The translations under genes and the position numbers were made by a program. Below, piece by piece: positions 41,715 through 50,315 of a stretch of 64,000 bases of DNA (its first letter is position 1; each line of letters begins with the position of its first letter). The notes under the pieces are model-generated. The model was not told the origin of the DNA, did not search any database, and saw only the letters and a list, made by a program, of their open reading frames with translations. The stretch is from Paenarthrobacter sp. A20 (GTDB lineage Bacteria; Actinomycetota; Actinomycetes; Actinomycetales; Micrococcaceae): the NCBI RefSeq assembly GCF_024168825.1, contig NZ_JALJWH010000001.1, forward strand, positions 248,001 through 312,000. Reading direction: 5' to 3'.

Positions 41715-42239
41715 ATGTCGGACCCAACAGTCCCGCGCCCTGACGCGGGCCAGCCCGAACAGGGACGCCCCGATAACGCGGCTCCCCAGGAACTTGTCCG
41801 GCTCCTCCAGGACTTCACGCTGGAAGCCAACCACTATGTTGACGCGGCCGGTGGCCGGAACGACATGCACCGCACGGACCTCAATGCGCTCGCTGTGATC
41901 ATGCGCCACTCCGCAGCCGGCCGGGTGGTCACGCCCGGCGTCCTGCGCACTGAACTCCGGCTCAGCTCCCCCGCCACCACGGCCTTGGTGGACCGGTTGC
42001 ATGCCAGCGGACATGTGGTGCGCGAACGCCTTGGCACGGACCGGCGCCAGGTCCAGCTCCACATGACACCCAAGGCCTACAGCGACGGAAGCGCCATGTT
42101 CATGCCACTCGCCATCCGCATGGGCAAGGCCATGGCGGCATACAGCGCCGAGGAGTTGGACCTCGTCCAACGCTTCATGACGGACATGGTGGAGGCCACC
42201 CTCGCCGCCCGCGAAGAAGCCACGCGCAAGAGTGACTAG
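41715..42239 (+). CDS. MarR-family regulator, probable repressor of the MMPL pump
   Basis: The 174-residue protein has a MarR winged helix: RTDLNALAVIMRHSAAGR, LRTELRLSSPATTALVDRLHASGHVVRE and the wing with RLGTDRRQVQLHMTPKA. A proline-rich 30-residue extension precedes it. It faces the MMPL gene across 167 bp containing a dyad. This is the common regulator-pump arrangement in which a small ligand releases MarR. Confidence 0.9.
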   Translation: MSDPTVPRPDAGQPEQGRPDNAAPQELVRLLQDFTLEANHYVDAAGGRNDMHRTDLNALAVIMRHSAAGRVVTPGVLRTELRLSSPATTALVDRLHASGHVVRERLGTDRRQVQLHMTPKAYSDGSAMFMPLAIRMGKAMAAYSAEELDLVQRFMTDMVEATLAAREEATRKSD

Positions 42240-42283
42240 CCGCAAGGCGCCTAAATTCATCTTCCAAGTTGTAGCGTTTCCCT

Positions 42284-43099
42284 ATGAACGCGCAGCAGCC
42301 TGAAGATGTCTACACCCACGGACACCACGAGTCGGTTGTCAGGGCCCATGCCTCACGGACGGTCGAGAATTCGGCCGCGTTTGTGATCCCCCATCTCACC
42401 GCTGGGACTTCAGTGCTCGACGTCGGCTGCGGGCCGGGCAGCATCACCTGCGATTTCGCGGGGCTGGTTGCGCCCGCGCAAGTGATCGGTTTGGACCGGT
42501 CAGCGGACATCGTCGCGCAAGCCACCGAGCTGGCCGCCGAGCGTGGCGCGGACAACGTGACCTTCCAGACCGGCAATATCTACGATCTCGACTTCGAGGA
42601 CGAGTCCTTCGACCTCGTCCACGCCCACCAGGTGCTCCAGCACCTCACCGACCCCGTCGCGGCTTTACGCGAGATGCGCCGCGTAGCCAAGCCCGGCGCC
42701 ATCGTTGCCGTGCGCGACGCCGATTTCCACGGCATGAGTTGGTACCCGGAAGTCCCGGAGCTGGACGACTGGATGGAGCTCTACCAAAAGATCGCCCGCC
42801 GCAACGGAGCAGAACCCGATGCCGGCCGCCGCTTGGTTTCGTGGGCCCAGCAGGCAGGTTTCACCCAGGTAGCTCCCACCAGCAGCAACTGGCTTTACGC
42901 CACAGCCCAACAGCGCGCCTGGCAGTCCAGGGTCTGGAGCGAACGGGTGCTGCACTCTGCCTTTGCCGAACAGGCGTTGGAGTACGGCTTCGCCAACGAG
43001 GCCGACCTCGCCCGGATTGCCGCGGGTTGGCACCGCTGGGGAGCCACCGATGACGGCTACTTCCTGATTCCCAACGGCGAAGTCATTGCCCGGGCGTAG
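42284..43099 (+). CDS. SAM-dependent class I methyltransferase
   Basis: The 271-residue product has the SAM-binding motif I VLDVGCGPGS at residues 44-53, motif II GLDRSADIVAQA, the acidic FQTGNIYDLDF, and the post-motif LVHAHQVLQHLTDPVAALREM. The C-terminal ~110 residues form a substrate domain. It is of the UbiE/small-molecule type; the substrate cannot be read from the sequence. It lies 44 bp after the MarR gene and could be cotranscribed. Confidence 0.9.
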   Translation: MNAQQPEDVYTHGHHESVVRAHASRTVENSAAFVIPHLTAGTSVLDVGCGPGSITCDFAGLVAPAQVIGLDRSADIVAQATELAAERGADNVTFQTGNIYDLDFEDESFDLVHAHQVLQHLTDPVAALREMRRVAKPGAIVAVRDADFHGMSWYPEVPELDDWMELYQKIARRNGAEPDAGRRLVSWAQQAGFTQVAPTSSNWLYATAQQRAWQSRVWSERVLHSAFAEQALEYGFANEADLARIAAGWHRWGATDDGYFLIPNGEVIARA

Positions 43100-43123
43100 T
43101 TTCCAAAAAAATTTCCCGAACCA

Positions 43124-43150
43124 TGTAGAAAAGCCCACCGCAGTTCCGAC
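43124..43150 (+). promoter_or_regulatory. Candidate ECF42-type promoter
   Basis: TGTAGA at 43124-43129 and CGAC at 43147-43150 are separated by 17 bp, and the YCII-family gene starts 49 bp further on. ECF42 promoters recalled from the literature have a TGTCGA-like -35 in front of such genes; the match is one base off. Presumed target of the sigma factor encoded downstream. Confidence 0.45.
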
Positions 43151-43199
43151 CCATGAGTGAAAGCGCCCACAAAGGGCGCCCCTCACAAGGAGTTTTGAG

Positions 43200-43559
43200 A
43201 TGAAATACATGATCATGATGTTCGGGTCGGCCGAGGGCATGATGGAAACCGCAGATCCGGAGTGGATCAAGGAAATGATCGGGTTCATGATCCAGATCGA
43301 CAAGGACCTGACCGAATCCGGTGAACTCGTTTTCAATGCCGGCCTGGCCGATGGCAGCACCGCGAAGCTCGTCAAGCAGACCCCGGACGGCGTCATCACC
43401 ACAGACGGTCCCTACGCCGAATCCAAGGAGTCCTTGGTGGGCTACTGGGTGGTTGATGTCGCAAGTGAGGAACGCGCCGTCGAGATCTGTTCAAGCATTG
43501 TGAAGTACTCGCAGGTTGTTGAGCTTCGCGCCATCCCGGACGGGCCGCCCGAGGTCTAG
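43200..43559 (+). CDS. YCII/DGPF-family protein, ECF42 partner
   Basis: The 119-residue protein shows the family pattern MKYMIMMFGSAEGM, a central GELVFNAGLADGSTAKLV, the signature TTDGPYAESKESLVGYWVVD, and a C-terminal strand VVELRAIPDGPPEV. YCII-like proteins are small ferredoxin-like-fold proteins of unclear biochemical role. AAGGAG lies 9 bp before the ATG. The stop is 3 bp before the sigma factor start. Proteins of this DGPF type are the standard neighbours and targets of ECF42 sigma factors. Confidence 0.9.
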   Translation: MKYMIMMFGSAEGMMETADPEWIKEMIGFMIQIDKDLTESGELVFNAGLADGSTAKLVKQTPDGVITTDGPYAESKESLVGYWVVDVASEERAVEICSSIVKYSQVVELRAIPDGPPEV

Positions 43560-43562
43560 CCT

Positions 43563-44789
43563 TTGGCCGAGTCTTCACCGGAAGCACGGATCGAGGACCT
43601 GCTGCGCACTTTGGCGCCGCAGGTCCTCGGCGTGCTGGCACGGACGCATGGGCAGTTCGATGCCTGCGAGGATGCCGTCCAGGAAGCACTCCTTGAGGCC
43701 TCCCTTCAGTGGCCAACCGCCCTGCCGGACCATCCGAGGGCCTGGCTGATGGCAGTCGCGTCCCGTCGGCTGGTGGATTTTTATCGACGCGATAGCGCCC
43801 GACGTGCACGGGAGGAACGCGTCGCGGCCATGAATGGTGATTTCTCCTACAGCTCCGCATCAGAAGCCGACGACACCCTCACCCTGATGTTCCTCTGCTG
43901 CCACCCGGCGTTGTCAGCACCGTCGCAACTCGCCTTGACGTTGCGGGCAATTGGAGGACTCACGACGGCGGAAATCGCCTCTGCTTTCCTGGTCCCCGAA
44001 GCGACCATGGGACAGCGCATCAGCCGCGCGAAACAAGGGATCCAGAAGGCGGGAGCCACGTTCAGCATGCCGCCGGCTTCCGAGCGCAAGGCGAGGCTCG
44101 GCGTCGTACTTCACGTCCTGTACCTGATCTTTAACGAAGGTTACGCGGCAAGCTCAGGTGAGTCCCTGCAGCGTGAGGAGCTCACTACGGAGGCCATCCG
44201 GCTGACGCGCATGCTGCTGGCTGTTGTTCCGCGTGAGTTGGAGGCGGCTGGCCTGCTGGCGCTGATGCTGCTCACTGATTCCCGCCGCTCCGCCCGGGCA
44301 ACAGCCGACGGCATGCCGGTGCCGCTTGCGGAGCAGGACCGCAGTCTGTGGAACCACGGGCAGATTGACGAGGGCATCGCGCTCCTGTCTTCCGTGTTGG
44401 GACGGGGCGCGGCCGGGCCGTACCAACTCCAAGCAGCAATCGCCGCCGTTCATGCGGAGGCCGCCTCCAACGATGACACTGATTGGCCGCAGATTCTTGC
44501 CCTGTACACAGTCCTTGAAGCCGTAGCGCCAAGTCCGGTGGTCACACTGAACCGTGCGGTCGCAGTGGCCATGGTGAACGGTCCCTTAGCCGGACTTGAG
44601 TTGCTGGCTGGACTGGATTCGGTGCTCGGGCGTTCTCATCGTTTGGACGCCGTGAAGGGTCACTTGCTGGAGATGGCAGGATCCATTCCAGAGGCCCGCG
44701 CAGCGTATCTGGCCGCTGCAAAAAAGACTGCAAGCTTGCAGGAGCGGCGATACTTGCTGGGCAAAGTGACGCGAATGGACAAGCTGTAG
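43563..44789 (+). CDS. RNA polymerase sigma factor, ECF42 type with C-terminal helical (TPR-like) extension
   Basis: The TTG start directly follows the YCII gene. Region 2 (QFDACEDAVQEALLEA) and region 4 (LTTAEIASAFLVPEATMGQRISRAKQGI) are followed by a 220-residue helical extension containing VLHVLYLIFNEGYAASSG, LRIAG-type helices, LLALMLLTDSRR, YQLQAAIAAVHAEA and VVTLNRAVAVAMVNGP, typical of ECF42. The extension is needed for activity in this family, and no anti-sigma gene is present. It would drive the YCII gene and itself. Confidence 0.92.
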   Translation: MAESSPEARIEDLLRTLAPQVLGVLARTHGQFDACEDAVQEALLEASLQWPTALPDHPRAWLMAVASRRLVDFYRRDSARRAREERVAAMNGDFSYSSASEADDTLTLMFLCCHPALSAPSQLALTLRAIGGLTTAEIASAFLVPEATMGQRISRAKQGIQKAGATFSMPPASERKARLGVVLHVLYLIFNEGYAASSGESLQREELTTEAIRLTRMLLAVVPRELEAAGLLALMLLTDSRRSARATADGMPVPLAEQDRSLWNHGQIDEGIALLSSVLGRGAAGPYQLQAAIAAVHAEAASNDDTDWPQILALYTVLEAVAPSPVVTLNRAVAVAMVNGPLAGLELLAGLDSVLGRSHRLDAVKGHLLEMAGSIPEARAAYLAAAKKTASLQERRYLLGKVTRMDKL

Positions 44790-44807
44790 ACCCCATATAG
44801 TCGAACC

Positions 44808-45791
44808 ATGGAACAGCGCATACTTGGCAAGACCGGCCGATCCGTCTCAACTGTAGGTCTGGGCACCTGGCAACTCGGGGCCGACTGGGGTGACGTCACT
44901 GAAGACGACGCCTTCGCCGTGCTGGACGCCTCAGTCGAGGCCGGGGTCAATTTCTTCGACACCGCTGACGTCTACGGCGATGGCCGGAGCGAGCAGTTCA
45001 TCGGACGCTTCCTGCGTGCAAATCCGGATCTGGACATCACGGTAGCCACCAAGATGGGCCGCCGCGTGGATCAGCTGCACGGGAATTACACGCTGGACAA
45101 TTTCCGGGCCTGGACCGACCGTTCACGCCGCAACCTGCAGCAGGAGACCCTGGACCTCGTCCAGTTGCACTGCCCACCCACGTCCGTCTACAGCAGCGCC
45201 GAAGTGTACGACGCCTTGGACACGCTGGTCAGCGAAGGCGCGATCCGCAACTATGGCGTCAGCGTCGAACGAACCGATGAAGCACTCGAAGCCATCAAAC
45301 GTGGCAACACCGCATCCGTGCAGATCATCCTGAATGCCTTCCGGCTCAAGCCCCTCGATGAAGTGCTGCCGGCAGCCAAGGAAGCAGGCGTCGGCATCAT
45401 CGCCCGCGTGCCGCTGGCCTCCGGTTTGCTGTCCGGGAAATACACGGCTGAAACGGAATTCCCCGCCGACGACCACCGGAACTACAACCGCGACGGGTCC
45501 TCCTTCGACGTCGGCGAGACCTTCTCCGGCGTCGATTTCGCCACCGGCGTCAAGGCCGCGCAGGAATTCAGCCAGTTAGTGCCCGACGGCGTCACCACAG
45601 CGCAGGCGGCCCTCGCCTGGGTCATCGCCCAGGACGGCGTCACTGCGGTCATTCCCGGTGCCCGTTCGGCTGGGCAAGCACGGGCCAATGCTGAAGCTGG
45701 AGAGCTGCAGGTCGTCGGAGCCGGGTTGGCTGCCGGAGTCCGGGACATCTACGACCGTCACTTCCGCGAAGCGATCCACCCGCGCTGGTAG
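44808..45791 (+). CDS. Aldo/keto reductase
   Basis: The 327-residue protein has the barrel landmarks of the family: MEQRILGKTGRSVSTVGLGT, FFDTADVYGDGRSEQFIGRF with the catalytic Tyr, ATKMGRR with the catalytic Lys, LDLVQLHCPP with the active-site His, and AVIPGARSAGQARANA for NADP binding. It reduces aldehydes or ketones with NADPH; the substrate is unknown. It begins 18 bp after the sigma factor gene and may share its transcript. Confidence 0.93.
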   Translation: MEQRILGKTGRSVSTVGLGTWQLGADWGDVTEDDAFAVLDASVEAGVNFFDTADVYGDGRSEQFIGRFLRANPDLDITVATKMGRRVDQLHGNYTLDNFRAWTDRSRRNLQQETLDLVQLHCPPTSVYSSAEVYDALDTLVSEGAIRNYGVSVERTDEALEAIKRGNTASVQIILNAFRLKPLDEVLPAAKEAGVGIIARVPLASGLLSGKYTAETEFPADDHRNYNRDGSSFDVGETFSGVDFATGVKAAQEFSQLVPDGVTTAQAALAWVIAQDGVTAVIPGARSAGQARANAEAGELQVVGAGLAAGVRDIYDRHFREAIHPRW

Positions 45792-45814
45792 CCGGCCGGC
45801 CGCCGTCGAGCGCC

Positions 45815-46888
45815 TTACCAACCGCTGCGCGTCGGTGTGTGTCCTTTTCGGGCTTCTTCGGGCATCGCCATTTCGGCACGCAAACCCAAAAGCCGGATGG
45901 GGCGTTCCGGCTCCATTTTGGCCGTAAGGTCCAAGGCCTGTGCAAGGACTTCCTCCCGGTTGAAAGTCTCAGGAATCTTCCTCGCGTAGGTCTTGGTGAA
46001 GAACGGTGCGTATCGCACTTTGAGGGTCAGCCCGATCACCGGACGTCCTTCCGCCGCTACGTCTTCCAGGACGCGCGCAGTCAACTCCTTGAGAGCGTCA
46101 CTGATCTGGGAGGGCTCGGTCAGGTCCTGCTGAAAGGTGGTTTCGCGGCCGTGTGCGCGGGCGACCCACGGAGTGTCATCCACTTCGCTGGAACCTTCCC
46201 CGCGTCCCAATTGCGCGTACCAAGGTCCCATCTTGGGGCCGAACTCCGGGACCAGCTCCTGTGGATCGACCGCTGCGAGCTCCGCCACCGTGGTGATGTC
46301 ATGCTTCGCCAACCGCTGGGACACTTTGGGCCCGACGCCCCACAACTCCTTGGTGGGCCGGGTACCCATAACCTCCAACCAGTTCTCTTTGGTCAGCCGA
46401 AAGATGCCAGCGGGTTTGCCGAAATCCGTCGCGTTCTTAGCGCGGACCAAGGTGTCCCCGATGCCCACGCTGCAGTGGAGTTGGGTTTGCTCAAGGACTG
46501 CGGCCTGTATTTGCCGGGCGTAGGCGTCCGGGTCCTCGGTTTCGACACCCACAAACGCCTCATCCCACCCCAGCACCTGGACGGTAGCCGCCGGCTGGGC
46601 ACGGAGGGTGGCCATCACAACGTCGGAGGCCGCCAGGTACGCCTCCTGATCGACGGGCAGGATGATGGCGTCCGGCACTTTGCGGGCCGCTATTCGGAGG
46701 GGCATTCCGGAGCCAACGCCGAACGCCCGGGCTTCGTAAGAGGCGGTGGAAACCACAGCCCGTTCCGTAGGATCTCCCCGGCCACCCACAATGACGGGCT
46801 TGCCCGCGAGCTCGGGCCGCCGGAGTATCTCGACAGCGGCAATGAACTGGTCCAGATCGACGTGCAGCACCCACGGGATTCCGCTCAC
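45815..46888 (-). CDS. dinB: DNA polymerase IV (Y-family, DinB)
   Basis: The product has the Y-family catalytic motifs HVDLDQFIAAVE and GWDEAFVGVE with the metal-binding Asp and Asp-Glu, VVSTASYEARAFGVGSGMP, and the helix-hairpin-helix ELWGVGPKVSQRLAKHDITTVAEL. The little-finger domain follows. DLDQ instead of DMDAF and W before DE mark the actinobacterial branch. It is a translesion polymerase. The start is uncertain: GTG 46888 (translation M-SGIPWVLHVD) seems best; ATG 46906 and 46936 are in frame. It ends tail to tail with the aldo/keto reductase. Confidence 0.9.
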   Translation of the reverse strand: MSGIPWVLHVDLDQFIAAVEILRRPELAGKPVIVGGRGDPTERAVVSTASYEARAFGVGSGMPLRIAARKVPDAIILPVDQEAYLAASDVVMATLRAQPAATVQVLGWDEAFVGVETEDPDAYARQIQAAVLEQTQLHCSVGIGDTLVRAKNATDFGKPAGIFRLTKENWLEVMGTRPTKELWGVGPKVSQRLAKHDITTVAELAAVDPQELVPEFGPKMGPWYAQLGRGEGSSEVDDTPWVARAHGRETTFQQDLTEPSQISDALKELTARVLEDVAAEGRPVIGLTLKVRYAPFFTKTYARKIPETFNREEVLAQALDLTAKMEPERPIRLLGLRAEMAMPEEARKGHTPTRSGW

Positions 46889-47057
46889 GGCACCAGTTTG
46901 CCCCATTGGCGGGGGCATTGGCTGTACCTTCACCACCTACTTTGAACTGGGCGGCCACAGAAATCAACCCATTCCGGGTGCATTTGGGTAGGTCAACCGC
47001 CAAAGAGGGTGGTGGAGGAACGCGTCCTGAGCACCTGCCTCACCGACATAAGCTGAG

Positions 47058-47684
47058 GTGGTGCAGTTTTCACTTTGGCTGGCCCTGGTTGGCGCCGGCA
47101 CCCTGATCAGTTTCACTCCCGGCGCCGGTGCCATCTTCACCATGAGCAACTCGCTCAATTCCGGCTTCCGGCGCTCCATCTGGGGCATCCTCGGCCAACA
47201 GGTAGCCTTGGTCATCCATATCGTGATCGTCGCTTTGGGCGTGGGCGTACTGGTGTCCAACTCGCCGGTGATCTTCAACGTCATCCGATACGCTGGCGCG
47301 GCCTATTTGGTCTACCTGGGCATCCGGCAGTTCCTGCACAAACCGGACCTGGACAAAGAAGAGGTTGCGGACAAAAAGAACGAGTCCGCCGTCTCCATGT
47401 TCCAACGCGGCATTTGGGTGAACCTGTTGAACCCGAAGGCTATCGTCTTCTTCCTGGCCTTCATGCCGCAGTTCATCCGGCCGGACCAGCCCTTGCTCCA
47501 GCAATACGCCGTGCTGACCGCCACAGTCTTGTTCATCGACATCATGGTGATGTGGTTCTTCTTCGCTCTGGCGGCCCGGTCCTTCCAGCGGTTCACCCAC
47601 GACCAACGGGGCCAAACCATTCTCAACCGGATTTTCGGCTGCCTGTTCGTGCTTGTAGGCATCCTGCTGGCCGTCATCCACTAA
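47058..47684 (+). CDS. LysE-family transporter
   Basis: The 208-residue membrane protein has WLALVGAGTLISFTPGAGAIF (the usual VTPGPD is replaced by FTPGAG), YAGAAYLVYLGIRQFL and GIWVNLLNPKAIVFFLAFMPQFI, with six hydrophobic helices. It exports amino acids or related small molecules. Two adjacent GTG codons (47058 and 47061) can serve as start. It differs strongly from the LysE at 25.9 kb, so the two are not recent duplicates. Confidence 0.88.
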   Translation: MVQFSLWLALVGAGTLISFTPGAGAIFTMSNSLNSGFRRSIWGILGQQVALVIHIVIVALGVGVLVSNSPVIFNVIRYAGAAYLVYLGIRQFLHKPDLDKEEVADKKNESAVSMFQRGIWVNLLNPKAIVFFLAFMPQFIRPDQPLLQQYAVLTATVLFIDIMVMWFFFALAARSFQRFTHDQRGQTILNRIFGCLFVLVGILLAVIH

Positions 47685-47720
47685 CCACGGCAGCCAGGCA
47701 CGCGGTGCTACCGTCGAGGC

Positions 47721-48086
47721 ATGGAAGCTGACTGGATCGAGCACCGGCGATCGGACGATGGCGAGCACGTGGGCTGGATGAAGCCCGCAGGTGACGGATT
47801 CATCGCAATCGACATGCTGGGGCGCCCACGCACGGACGTGGTGGATTGGTTCACCGCCGAGGAAACGCTCGATGACCTCGGCCTGCGATACCTCGCCGAC
47901 CCCCACGAATTACTGCTCGACGACGGCGCTTGGCTGCGCGTCCGGATCGCCGAAGTCACACCTGACACGGTCCGGGTGAAGAAGGAAGACTGGGGTGATA
48001 TGACGGCGCCCCAGATCTATTTCACGGTGCCCAACCCCGTTCCGGAAGACCAGCTTCGCCCGCTTGCCCCTAAGCAGGCGACGTAG
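47721..48086 (+). CDS. Conserved hypothetical protein
   Basis: This 121-residue, acidic, soluble protein reads MEADWIEHRRSDDGEHVGWM, then FIAIDMLGRPRTDVVDWFTA, EETLDDLGLRYLADPHELL and WLRVRIAEVTPDTVRVKKED. It looks like a small beta-rich domain common in Arthrobacter-like genomes. No catalytic or binding motif is visible and I do not know the function. Its end overlaps that of the LacI gene by 17 bp tail to tail. Confidence 0.8.
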   Translation: MEADWIEHRRSDDGEHVGWMKPAGDGFIAIDMLGRPRTDVVDWFTAEETLDDLGLRYLADPHELLLDDGAWLRVRIAEVTPDTVRVKKEDWGDMTAPQIYFTVPNPVPEDQLRPLAPKQAT

Positions 48087-49104
48087 ATCCCCGCACCACC
48101 AGCGAGCTCTCCAGCGTCACATGCGGTTCGTCCAGCGCCAGTCCTTCCATCAGTCCGCGCAATTGCTCCCCCGCCTTGCGTCCCAGCGGGGTTGCGGGCA
48201 GGTGCACCGTGGTGAGGCTGGGGTTGCTCGTGGCCGAATAGGGCAGGTCATCGAAGCCCGCCACGGCAAGCTCTTCAGGGATCCGGACACCCTCAACGCG
48301 GGCTTCCTGCAACACGCCGTAAGCGTGCGTGTCAGTGCCGCAGACGACGGCGGTCACCCCCTCACGCTGCCAGCCCGGCCAGGCGTCGGCGAACGCGGAA
48401 GCGGCGGCACCGACGTCGATCGGGGTGCTGATGACGTGCCCATCGGCCACCAAAAGACCGCATGCTGCCGCCTCCTCCAGGAACGCTTCCCTGCGCAATT
48501 GGAAGGTCGCGGTTCCGGTAACGCCGTCCACGTAGGCAGCCCGCGTATGACCGGACGACGCCAAATGACGGGCCAGCTCACGGGCTCCTTGGGCAACATC
48601 AAGGTTCACGGACGGCGCGTAGGACTCAAGCCCTGGCGCATCCAGCAGCACCAGCGGTCCGGCCGCGGACAAATCTTCCAGGAACTCTGCACTGGGGGCA
48701 CCCACCAGCAGACCAGCCGGCCGAAGGGCGAGCAGTTTGCGGACGTCGTCGGCCTGCGGTGACTCACCGGCGTCGGTGACGGAGAGCAGCAGCTGGTACT
48801 GGGAGCCCAGCGACTCCCGCACGCCTGCAATGACGTTGGCAAAGAACGGGTTGGACACATCCGGCGTCACCAGAATGACAATGGAACTGACTCCTCGAGC
48901 CAACGAACTCCCGATGCTGTCCACGACGTACCCCAGCTCGGAGATGGCGGAACGGACGCGGGAGATGTTGTCGTCGGACACCCGACCCTGCGTCTTGCCG
49001 TTGGCCACCAAGGAAACCGTGGCCGTGGAAACGCCGGCGCGCGCCGCCACCATCGCAGCAGTGACGCGGGGCGCACGGGTGTTCCGCCGATCCAGGGATT
49101 CCAT
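48070..49104 (-). CDS. LacI-family repressor, probable regulator of the nucleoside operon
   Basis: The 344-residue protein has the LacI headpiece VTAAMVAARAGVSTATVSLVANGK and the hinge ISRVRSAISELGYVVDSIGSSLA, followed by a periplasmic-binding-protein-like sugar domain (VILVTPDVSNPFFANVIAGV; VAGFDDLPYSATSNPSLTTV). It is divergent from the nucleoside hydrolase-transporter-ribokinase operon, and two LacI-type half-palindromes lie between. The likely inducer is a nucleoside or ribose. Confidence 0.93.
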   Translation of the reverse strand: MESLDRRNTRAPRVTAAMVAARAGVSTATVSLVANGKTQGRVSDDNISRVRSAISELGYVVDSIGSSLARGVSSIVILVTPDVSNPFFANVIAGVRESLGSQYQLLLSVTDAGESPQADDVRKLLALRPAGLLVGAPSAEFLEDLSAAGPLVLLDAPGLESYAPSVNLDVAQGARELARHLASSGHTRAAYVDGVTGTATFQLRREAFLEEAAACGLLVADGHVISTPIDVGAAASAFADAWPGWQREGVTAVVCGTDTHAYGVLQEARVEGVRIPEELAVAGFDDLPYSATSNPSLTTVHLPATPLGRKAGEQLRGLMEGLALDEPHVTLESSLVVRGSTSPA

Positions 49105-49150
49105 GCATCGATCGTAGCGTTGTTACACCGCCCTGAGCTGCGACAAAGCA

Positions 49151-49185
49151 TCAAGCGCTTGACGCGATCCACGTTAAGCGTTTGA
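49151..49185. promoter_or_regulatory. Pair of LacI-type operators
   Basis: TCAAGCGCTTGA (49151-49162) is a perfect 12-bp palindrome with the central CG typical of LacI-family sites. TTAAGCGTTTGA (49174-49185) is a near copy 23 bp on, two helical turns away. They lie between the LacI gene and the nucleoside operon, placing them to control both. Confidence 0.75.
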
Positions 49186-49277
49186 CGTAACCGAAAACCG
49201 ATGCCAGAATTCCCTTGAATGCTTAGCGCCCTGCCCCGGGCAAGTACCAGGCAGGCCCCAATGACGTGGAGAGAAAC

Positions 49278-50315
49278 GTGGACCCCAAACCCATAACAGC
49301 ACGCAAGAAGATCATTCTTGACTGCGACCCTGGCCATGACGACGCAGTGGCCCTGCTGCTGGCACACGGCAACCCGGACATCGAACTGCTGGCCGTGACC
49401 ACCGTGGTGGGAAACCAGACCCTCGAGAAGGTCACCCGCAACGCCCTCTCGGTCGCCACGATCGCCGGCATCACCGGCGTCCCGTTTGCAGCCGGTTGCG
49501 ACCGCCCCTTGGTCCGCACCATCGAAACGGCCCCCAGCATTCATGGCGATTCCGGCATGGACGGCCCGGAGCAGCCCGAGTCCGCCATCGAGCTGGACCC
49601 GCGCCACGCCGTCGACCTCATCATTGAAACCGTCATGGCACACGAGCCGGGCACCGTCACCCTGGTCCCCACCGCCGGCCTCACCAATATCGCCATGGCC
49701 GCCCGCAAGGAGCCCCGCATAGTGGAGCGGGTCAAGGAAGTTGTGCTCATGGGCGGCGGCTACCACGTGGGTAACTGGAGCGCCGTGGCGGAGTTCAACA
49801 TCATCATCGATCCCGAAGCCGCGCACATCGTCTTCAACGAGAAGTGGCCCGTGGTGATGGTCGGCCTGGACCTCACGCACCAGGCGCTGGCCACGGACGA
49901 GGTGGTGAACCGCATAGCAAAAATCGGCACCAAGCCTGCCAAGTTCGTCATGGAACTCATGGACTTCTTCCAGAAGACCTACAAGGACGCGCAGGGCTTC
50001 GACTTCCCGCCGGTCCACGATCCGTGCGCCGTCGCCTACGTCATCGACCCCACCGTGATGACCACCCGCAAGGTCCCCGTGGACATCGAACTCCAGGGCA
50101 AGCTCACCCTCGGCATGACCGTTGCCGACTTCCGTGCCCCTGCCCCCGAGGACTGCCACACGTCCGTCGCCGTGGACCTGGACCACCAGAAGTTCTGGGA
50201 CCTGGTCACCGACGCGATCGAACGGATCGGCGAACCAACGCTCGACGGCGGCGCTGACGCCACCGCTGAAGTCAACGCCACCGCAGAGGCCATCCTGGCG
50301 GGAGAAGCCAAGTAA
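49278..50315 (+). CDS. Ribonucleoside hydrolase (inosine/uridine-type)
   Basis: The protein (345 residues from GTG 49278, with GGAGAG 7 bp upstream) has the calcium-binding motif IILDCDPGHDDAVALLLA, TVVGNQTLEKVTRNAL, VLMGGGYHVGNWSAVAEFNI and the HDPCAVAYVI motif with the catalytic His region. It hydrolyses the N-glycosidic bond of ribonucleosides to base and ribose in the cytoplasm. The next genes encode a transporter and ribokinase, completing a nucleoside salvage pathway. The TAATG junction couples it to the transporter gene. Confidence 0.93.
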   Translation: MDPKPITARKKIILDCDPGHDDAVALLLAHGNPDIELLAVTTVVGNQTLEKVTRNALSVATIAGITGVPFAAGCDRPLVRTIETAPSIHGDSGMDGPEQPESAIELDPRHAVDLIIETVMAHEPGTVTLVPTAGLTNIAMAARKEPRIVERVKEVVLMGGGYHVGNWSAVAEFNIIIDPEAAHIVFNEKWPVVMVGLDLTHQALATDEVVNRIAKIGTKPAKFVMELMDFFQKTYKDAQGFDFPPVHDPCAVAYVIDPTVMTTRKVPVDIELQGKLTLGMTVADFRAPAPEDCHTSVAVDLDHQKFWDLVTDAIERIGEPTLDGGADATAEVNATAEAILAGEAK

